In this document: piece after piece, positions 5,052 to 8,534 of the stretch
Position numbering within the stretch: the first letter of the stretch is position 1
Layout: the number at the start of each line of letters is the position of its first letter
Assembly: GCA_013298415.1 (NCBI GenBank)
Contig: JAAFHN010000089.1
Coordinates: forward strand, 1 to 8,534
Source: Comamonadaceae bacterium
Lineage (GTDB): Bacteria > Pseudomonadota > Gammaproteobacteria > Burkholderiales > Burkholderiaceae_C
Reading direction: 5' to 3'
DNA: 8,534 nucleotides
Position numbers and translations under genes: made by a program
The notes under the pieces: generated by a model
Seen by the model: only the letters and a program-made list of their open reading frames with translations
What the model was told of the DNA's origin: nothing
Databases searched by the model: none

Positions 5052-6341
5052 GTGAACCATCGTTATCAAGCCTCTGAGGCGTACCTCCAGCGCGCCGAAC
5101 GGGTCATCCCGCTCGGAAGCCAGACCTTTAGCAAGAGTCGAACCCAATATCCGGTTGGGGTGTCACCGTTGTTCATCCAGCGCGCCAAGGGCGCACGAGC
5201 GTGGGATCTGGATGGTAACGAATACATCGATTTCGCAAGTAGCCTGGCTGCTATCACCCTGGGCTACGGTGACGAGGACGTCACGCATGCCGTGCAAGAG
5301 CAGTTGGAGCAGGGCGTGATCTTCTCGTTGCCTCACCCCATTGAGGCCGAGGTCGCCGAGTTGATCTGCGATATGGTGCCGTGTGCTGAAATGGTGCGAT
5401 TCGGAAAGAACGGCTCTGATGCCACTTCCGGTGCGATCCGCCTTGCACGGGCCTACACCGAGAGGGAGCGTGTTGCGGTTTGCGGCTATCACGGGTGGCA
5501 GGATTGGTACATTGGCTCCACGGCCCGCCACCGCGGCGTACCCCAGGCGGTCCGCGATCTCACCCACTCCTTCGCATACAACGACTTGGACTCCCTACGG
5601 CTGGTGCTCGAGCAGCACCAAGGGGAGTTTGCTGCCGTGGTGTTAGAGCCGATGAACGTCACGGCGCCCGACCCTGGCTTTCTTGAGGGCGTGAAGCAGC
5701 TGGCTCATCAGCACGGTGCAGTGCTGGTGTTTGATGAAACGATCACAGGGTTTCGCTATGCAAATGGGGGCGCACAACAGCTCTTCGGCGTCACCCCCGA
5801 CCTCGCGACCTTCGGCAAGGGTTTGGCCAATGGTTATCCCGTCGCCGCCATCGCGGGTCGTCGAGACATCATGAAACTGATGGAGGAAATTTTCTTCTCC
5901 TTCACTTTCGGTGGTGAAGCGCTTTCGCTTGCCGCTGCGCGCGCGACCCTTCGCAAGCTCCAGGCCGAGCCTGTAGTCGAGACCATACGACAGCGCGGGC
6001 AGACAGTCATCGATGGACTGCAGGCGCTGATTGACGATGCTGGGTTGGCGGATGTCTTCGGCGTTGGCGGCCATCCAAGCTGGAGCTTTCTAACGATGCG
6101 AGACGCTCGGGGCGCAACGGCCTTAGAGATAAAAACGCTTTGGATGCAGGAAATTTTTGCTCGCGGAATCCTCTCGGTCGGCACCCACAACATGAGCTAC
6201 GCGCACAGCGTAGCCGACGTGGTCAAACTCCTGTCGGTCTATCGCGAGGTGTTGCCCATGATTGGTGAGCTACTGGATCGGGGGGGGGTGCGTACGGCAC
6301 TTCGTTGCGAACCCTTGGTGGCGCTGTTCAAGGTTCGTTGA
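5052..6341 (+). CDS. Class III PLP-dependent aminotransferase (glutamate-1-semialdehyde aminomutase-like)
   Basis: A 429-residue fold-type I PLP enzyme of class III, counted from GTG 5052. In order: AERVIPLGSQTFSKS (15-29), AWDLDGNEYIDF (50-61), the PLP phosphate-binding GKNGSDATSGAIRLAR (118-133), YHGWQDW (146-152), VVLEP (196-200), the PLP-nitrogen aspartate in VFDETITGFR (Asp228), the Schiff-base lysine Lys256 in ATFGKGLANGYP, and FTFGGEAL (284-291). The resemblance is to HemL, but here it sits in a sugar operon, so a housekeeping role in haem synthesis is unlikely. Such relatives in glycan clusters probably aminate a keto or aldehyde group of a sugar or small acyl precursor; the substrate is unknown. 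It is additional to PseC, so the pathway has two unrelated aminotransferases. It starts 19 bases after the GNAT stop and ends 10 bases before pseG. A G9 run lies near the 3' end, encoding part of DRGGVR. The C-terminus LVALFKVR looks like that of intact homologues. Confidence 0.85.
   Translation: MNHRYQASEAYLQRAERVIPLGSQTFSKSRTQYPVGVSPLFIQRAKGARAWDLDGNEYIDFASSLAAITLGYGDEDVTHAVQEQLEQGVIFSLPHPIEAEVAELICDMVPCAEMVRFGKNGSDATSGAIRLARAYTERERVAVCGYHGWQDWYIGSTARHRGVPQAVRDLTHSFAYNDLDSLRLVLEQHQGEFAAVVLEPMNVTAPDPGFLEGVKQLAHQHGAVLVFDETITGFRYANGGAQQLFGVTPDLATFGKGLANGYPVAAIAGRRDIMKLMEEIFFSFTFGGEALSLAAARATLRKLQAEPVVETIRQRGQTVIDGLQALIDDAGLADVFGVGGHPSWSFLTMRDARGATALEIKTLWMQEIFARGILSVGTHNMSYAHSVADVVKLLSVYREVLPMIGELLDRGGVRTALRCEPLVALFKVR
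6280..6288 (+). repeat. Homopolymer of nine G in the aminotransferase gene
   Basis: An uninterrupted run of nine G spans the Arg-Gly-Gly-Val codons close to the C-terminus of the class III aminotransferase. Loss of one G would shift reading into the frame that is open without a stop from 6262 through pseG to 7881, joining the two proteins. Poly-G tracts of about this length are slippage-prone in phase-variable glycosylation genes of Campylobacter. Whether this one varies is unknown. Confidence 0.9.
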
Positions 6342-6351
6342 AAGCAGCAAT

Positions 6352-7881
6352 ATGCGGATCGCGATACGCGTTGACGCTTCCGTGGAACTGGGAATGGGCC
6401 ACTTGAAGCGCTGCCTTGCGTTGGCAGATGCGCTGCGCTCGGTCGGCGCTGATGCACTGTTCGTGACGCGCGATTCGGAGCTGAATGTGTCGCAGGTGAT
6501 CCAGCGACATGGGAACTACGCGGTGCGATACCTCCCCGCTCCGAAGGAGCTCAGTTCGGGCGAAGTTCAAGCCAGTACGCGGCTGGCGCGGAACGTCGTT
6601 TCCTGGCAGCAAGATGCGTGTGAGACGGTTGAGCAGCTCCGCAGCATCGACTGTGCGTGGCTGCTCGTTGACAGCTACGCGCTCGATGCCCGCTGGCATG
6701 GGCACGTCCGCCAGGAGTTGGGCGTGCGAATCGCGGCGATCGATGATCTCGCTGATCGCTCGCTGGCCGTAGATTTGCTGATTGACCACAACCTCGCTAC
6801 TGACCACACCGAGAAGTACCGTGGGCGCTTGGAGTATCGAAGTCGCATGTTGTGTGGTCCGCGATTTGCCCTGTTGGGTAAGGGGTTCGCCAATGCGGCG
6901 CGGTATCGCTTTCGCGATCAGGTGAAAAGTATCGGCGTCTTTATGGGGGGCACGGATTCCGCTGGCCTGACCTCGGTTGTGATTGATGCCTGTCGACGTG
7001 TGGCGCGGTTCGAAGGTCATCTCGAGATTGGCACGACCAGCGGCAACCCGGCCCTTCCAGGGTTGAAGGCTCGGTGTGGCGCTGAACAGAACATGAGTCT
7101 TTGCGTCGATCAACCCGACCTCGCCACCTTCTTTTCCCGGCACGACCTCCAGGTCGGCGCCGGGGGAGGGGCAGCTTGGGAGCGATGTTGCGTTGGCGTA
7201 CCAAGCATCACCTTGGTAACGGCCGAGAATCAGTTGGCCGTCGTGCCCATGTTGGGCAATACTGGCGCCAGCGCAGTCTTGCCCGACGGCTGCGCGCCTG
7301 ACGCGGAAGCAATCGGGGTGCTGGTGCGCACCATGCTGAACGACTCTGGCGCTCGATTGGCGATGCACGAGCAGTCGCTGCGATTCGTCGATGGTCGTGG
7401 TGCTCAGCGAGTAGCGCTGAGCCTGGCGGCGTCGGAGCTGCAGGTGCGAGCAGCGGCTATGCATGATGTGGAGCTTGTGTACCAATGGCGCAATCATGTT
7501 GAAACGCGCAGCATATCGCGTGACCGCAGTCCGATTCCTTGGTCGGTGCACCAAGCCTGGTTTTGCAATGTTCTCGCAGATTCGAGGCGTCGCATGCTCA
7601 TTGGGGTGGTTGGCGACACCCCGGTTGGCGTACTCCGCTTTGATAGTCGGGTTGGTCGAGATGAGGTCGAGGTCTCGATCTTTCTCGATCCCGGCCTCCA
7701 CGGCCTCGGTCTTGGTGCAGCGTTGATGCGGGTGGGGCACGCTGACTGGGAACACACGGTGGGCCGGGACTCAAGCTTTGTTGCCACCGTCTTGGACGGT
7801 AACCTCGTTTCGAAACGACTTTTTGAGTCCGCCGGGTACGAGTTCCAAAATCCAATCTGGCGTCGTCGTCGCGCCGTCTGA
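6352..7881 (+). CDS. pseG: PseG sugar-nucleotide hydrolase fused to a C-terminal GNAT acetyltransferase (PseH-like) domain
   Basis: A 509-residue bifunctional protein. Residues 1-355 match PseG, UDP-2,4-diacetamido-2,4,6-trideoxy-beta-L-altropyranose hydrolase, which removes UDP from the Pse precursor. The start MRIAIRVDASVELGMGHLKR carries the conserved catalytic histidine at position 17 (GMGH). AAIDDLADR (128-136), DLLIDHN (141-147), GGTDSAGL (199-206) and GAGGGAAWERCC (269-280) are family landmarks. The last has GA where most PseG proteins have ST in GGSTSWER, a small deviation at the UDP site. Residues 363-505 form a GNAT domain, from LQVRAAAMHDVELVYQWRN through the acetyl-CoA loop LHGLGLGAALMR (449-460) to NLVSKRLFESAGYEF. 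This domain probably does the PseH step, acetylating the 4-amino group made by PseC, just before hydrolysis. The frame is open upstream to 6262, but ATG 6352 gives the standard PseG start. The ribosome site is weak (GAAAG at about 6340-6344), suggesting translation coupled to the gene before. Confidence 0.92.
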   Translation: MRIAIRVDASVELGMGHLKRCLALADALRSVGADALFVTRDSELNVSQVIQRHGNYAVRYLPAPKELSSGEVQASTRLARNVVSWQQDACETVEQLRSIDCAWLLVDSYALDARWHGHVRQELGVRIAAIDDLADRSLAVDLLIDHNLATDHTEKYRGRLEYRSRMLCGPRFALLGKGFANAARYRFRDQVKSIGVFMGGTDSAGLTSVVIDACRRVARFEGHLEIGTTSGNPALPGLKARCGAEQNMSLCVDQPDLATFFSRHDLQVGAGGGAAWERCCVGVPSITLVTAENQLAVVPMLGNTGASAVLPDGCAPDAEAIGVLVRTMLNDSGARLAMHEQSLRFVDGRGAQRVALSLAASELQVRAAAMHDVELVYQWRNHVETRSISRDRSPIPWSVHQAWFCNVLADSRRRMLIGVVGDTPVGVLRFDSRVGRDEVEVSIFLDPGLHGLGLGAALMRVGHADWEHTVGRDSSFVATVLDGNLVSKRLFESAGYEFQNPIWRRRRAV

Positions 7882-7889
7882 GCATTCAC

Positions 7890-7894
7890 AAGGT
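7890..7894 (+). promoter_or_regulatory. Ribosome binding site of pseI
   Basis: AAGGT lies 8 bases before ATG 7903, in the 21-base gap after the pseG stop. The gap is AT-richer than its surroundings but too short to hold a recognisable promoter or terminator. Confidence 0.5.
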
Positions 7895-7902
7895 AAATTG
7901 TT

Positions 7903-8534
7903 ATGCATATTGCTAAGCGACTGATCGGTCGGCAAGCGCGCCCCTACCTCATTGCGGAAATGTCGGGCAACCACAACCAGTCCCTCGATCGCGCACTGCA
8001 GATTGTGGATGCAGCGGCAGCAGCAGGCGCAGATGCAATCAAGTTGCAAACGTACACCGCCGAGACGATGACCCTGGACATCCGTGCGCCGGGCTTCGTC
8101 ATTGAGGACGAGCGAAGCCTTTGGAACGGTCGACAATTGTTCGAACTTTACCAAGAAGCGCATACGCCGTGGGAATGGCATGAGCCGATCATGAAGCGAG
8201 CTTCCTCTCACGGATTGCACTGTTTCAGTACGCCGTTTGATGACACCGCAGTCGATTTTCTCGAATCTTTGAACGTTCCGGCCTACAAGATCGCTTCCTT
8301 CGAGAACACCGACCTTCCCTTGATCCGCAAGGTGGCTAGCACGGGCAAGCCAATGATCATTTCGACCGGAATGGCTTCTGCGGCCGAAATCGACGAAGCC
8401 ATCCGGACAGCGAAGCAAGCGGGGTGCCCCGAGGTTGTCATTTTGAAGTGTACGAGCACATACCCCGCCACTCCGGAGAACACCAATGTCCGAACAATCC
8501 CGAACATGCGGGAGACCTTCGGCTGCGAGAGATC
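7903..8534 (+). CDS. pseI: Pseudaminic acid synthase PseI (NeuB family), 3' truncated
   Basis: The first 210 codons of a NeuB-family synthase run off the right edge without a stop; the family is about 350 residues, so the last part of the barrel and the C-terminal antifreeze-like (SAF) domain are missing. Landmarks are RPYLIAEMSGNHNQSLDRA (13-31), GADAIKLQTY (42-51), HCFSTPFDD (105-113), PAYKIASFENTDLPLIRKV (126-144), ISTGMA (153-158) and ILKCTSTYPA (180-189). The enzyme condenses phosphoenolpyruvate with the free 2,4-diacetamido hexose released by PseG to give pseudaminic acid. AEMSGNHNQS and SFENTDLPLI favour PseI over NeuB or LegI, and the adjoining pseG agrees. The final codon after GCE reads Arg, where relatives usually continue VGLSDHT; this may be real variation or a clone-end artefact. 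Confidence 0.92.
   Translation, partial: MHIAKRLIGRQARPYLIAEMSGNHNQSLDRALQIVDAAAAAGADAIKLQTYTAETMTLDIRAPGFVIEDERSLWNGRQLFELYQEAHTPWEWHEPIMKRASSHGLHCFSTPFDDTAVDFLESLNVPAYKIASFENTDLPLIRKVASTGKPMIISTGMASAAEIDEAIRTAKQAGCPEVVILKCTSTYPATPENTNVRTIPNMRETFGCER

Noticed and set aside
6262..6351. In-frame upstream extension of pseG
   Set aside because: The extra 30 residues lie inside the aminotransferase gene in another frame and do not resemble a PseG N-terminus; MRIAIR at 6352 does.
6328..7755. Antisense open frame of 475 codons opposite pseG
   Set aside because: The translation has no family motif, while the + strand frame carries complete PseG and GNAT signatures.
7882..7902. Promoter or terminator in the gap before pseI
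   Set aside because: Only 21 bases with no stem-loop or U-run; a ribosome site is all that can be supported.

Overview
The window is one uninterrupted block of ten genes, all on the + strand, covering almost every base. It is a nonulosonic (sialic-acid-like) sugar biosynthesis operon of the pseudaminic acid (Pse) type. The DNA is GC-rich (roughly 60% by eye), with Shine-Dalgarno starts and overlapping stop/start codons. The genes resemble surface-polysaccharide or flagellin-glycosylation loci of Proteobacteria. A Gram-negative proteobacterium, perhaps gamma, is my best inference; the sequence does not settle the genus.

Layout: (i) the last 58 codons of pseC, the PLP aminotransferase of the Pse pathway; (ii) an aldo/keto reductase; (iii) a SpsF-type cytidylyltransferase; (iv) a three-gene amidination cassette, consisting of a PP-loop N-acetyl sugar amidotransferase (PseA/WbpG/WbuX type), a HisH-type glutaminase and a HisF-type partner; (v) a stand-alone GNAT acetyltransferase; (vi) a class III PLP aminotransferase of the glutamate-1-semialdehyde aminomutase type; (vii) pseG with a GNAT domain fused to its C-terminus; (viii) the first 210 codons of pseI, cut by the window end. 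Neighbours overlap or lie within 21 bases of each other, so transcription as one unit with translational coupling is likely. There is no intergenic space for an internal promoter or terminator, and I saw no RNA gene, insertion sequence or CRISPR array.

How they fit together: PseC, PseG, the fused GNAT (PseH role) and PseI make the nonulosonate from UDP-GlcNAc-derived intermediates. A cytidylyltransferase must then activate it as the CMP-sugar; no canonical PseF is in the window and the SpsF-like protein is the only candidate here. The amidotransferase with its HisH/HisF ammonia supply should turn an N-acetyl group into an acetamidino group. The HisF paralogue has leucine where the catalytic Asp11 of histidine-pathway HisF should be, so it probably channels ammonia and does not cyclise imidazole glycerol phosphate.

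The most interesting point is the seven-gene insert between pseC and pseG. The reductase, class III aminotransferase, free GNAT, amidotransferase trio and SpsF could form an oxidise, aminate, acetylate, amidinate and activate series giving an unusual nonulosonate with an extra amino or acetamidino group. That is inference from gene content. A run of nine G near the end of the aminotransferase gene is a possible slippage site: loss of one G would join its frame to pseG without a stop.
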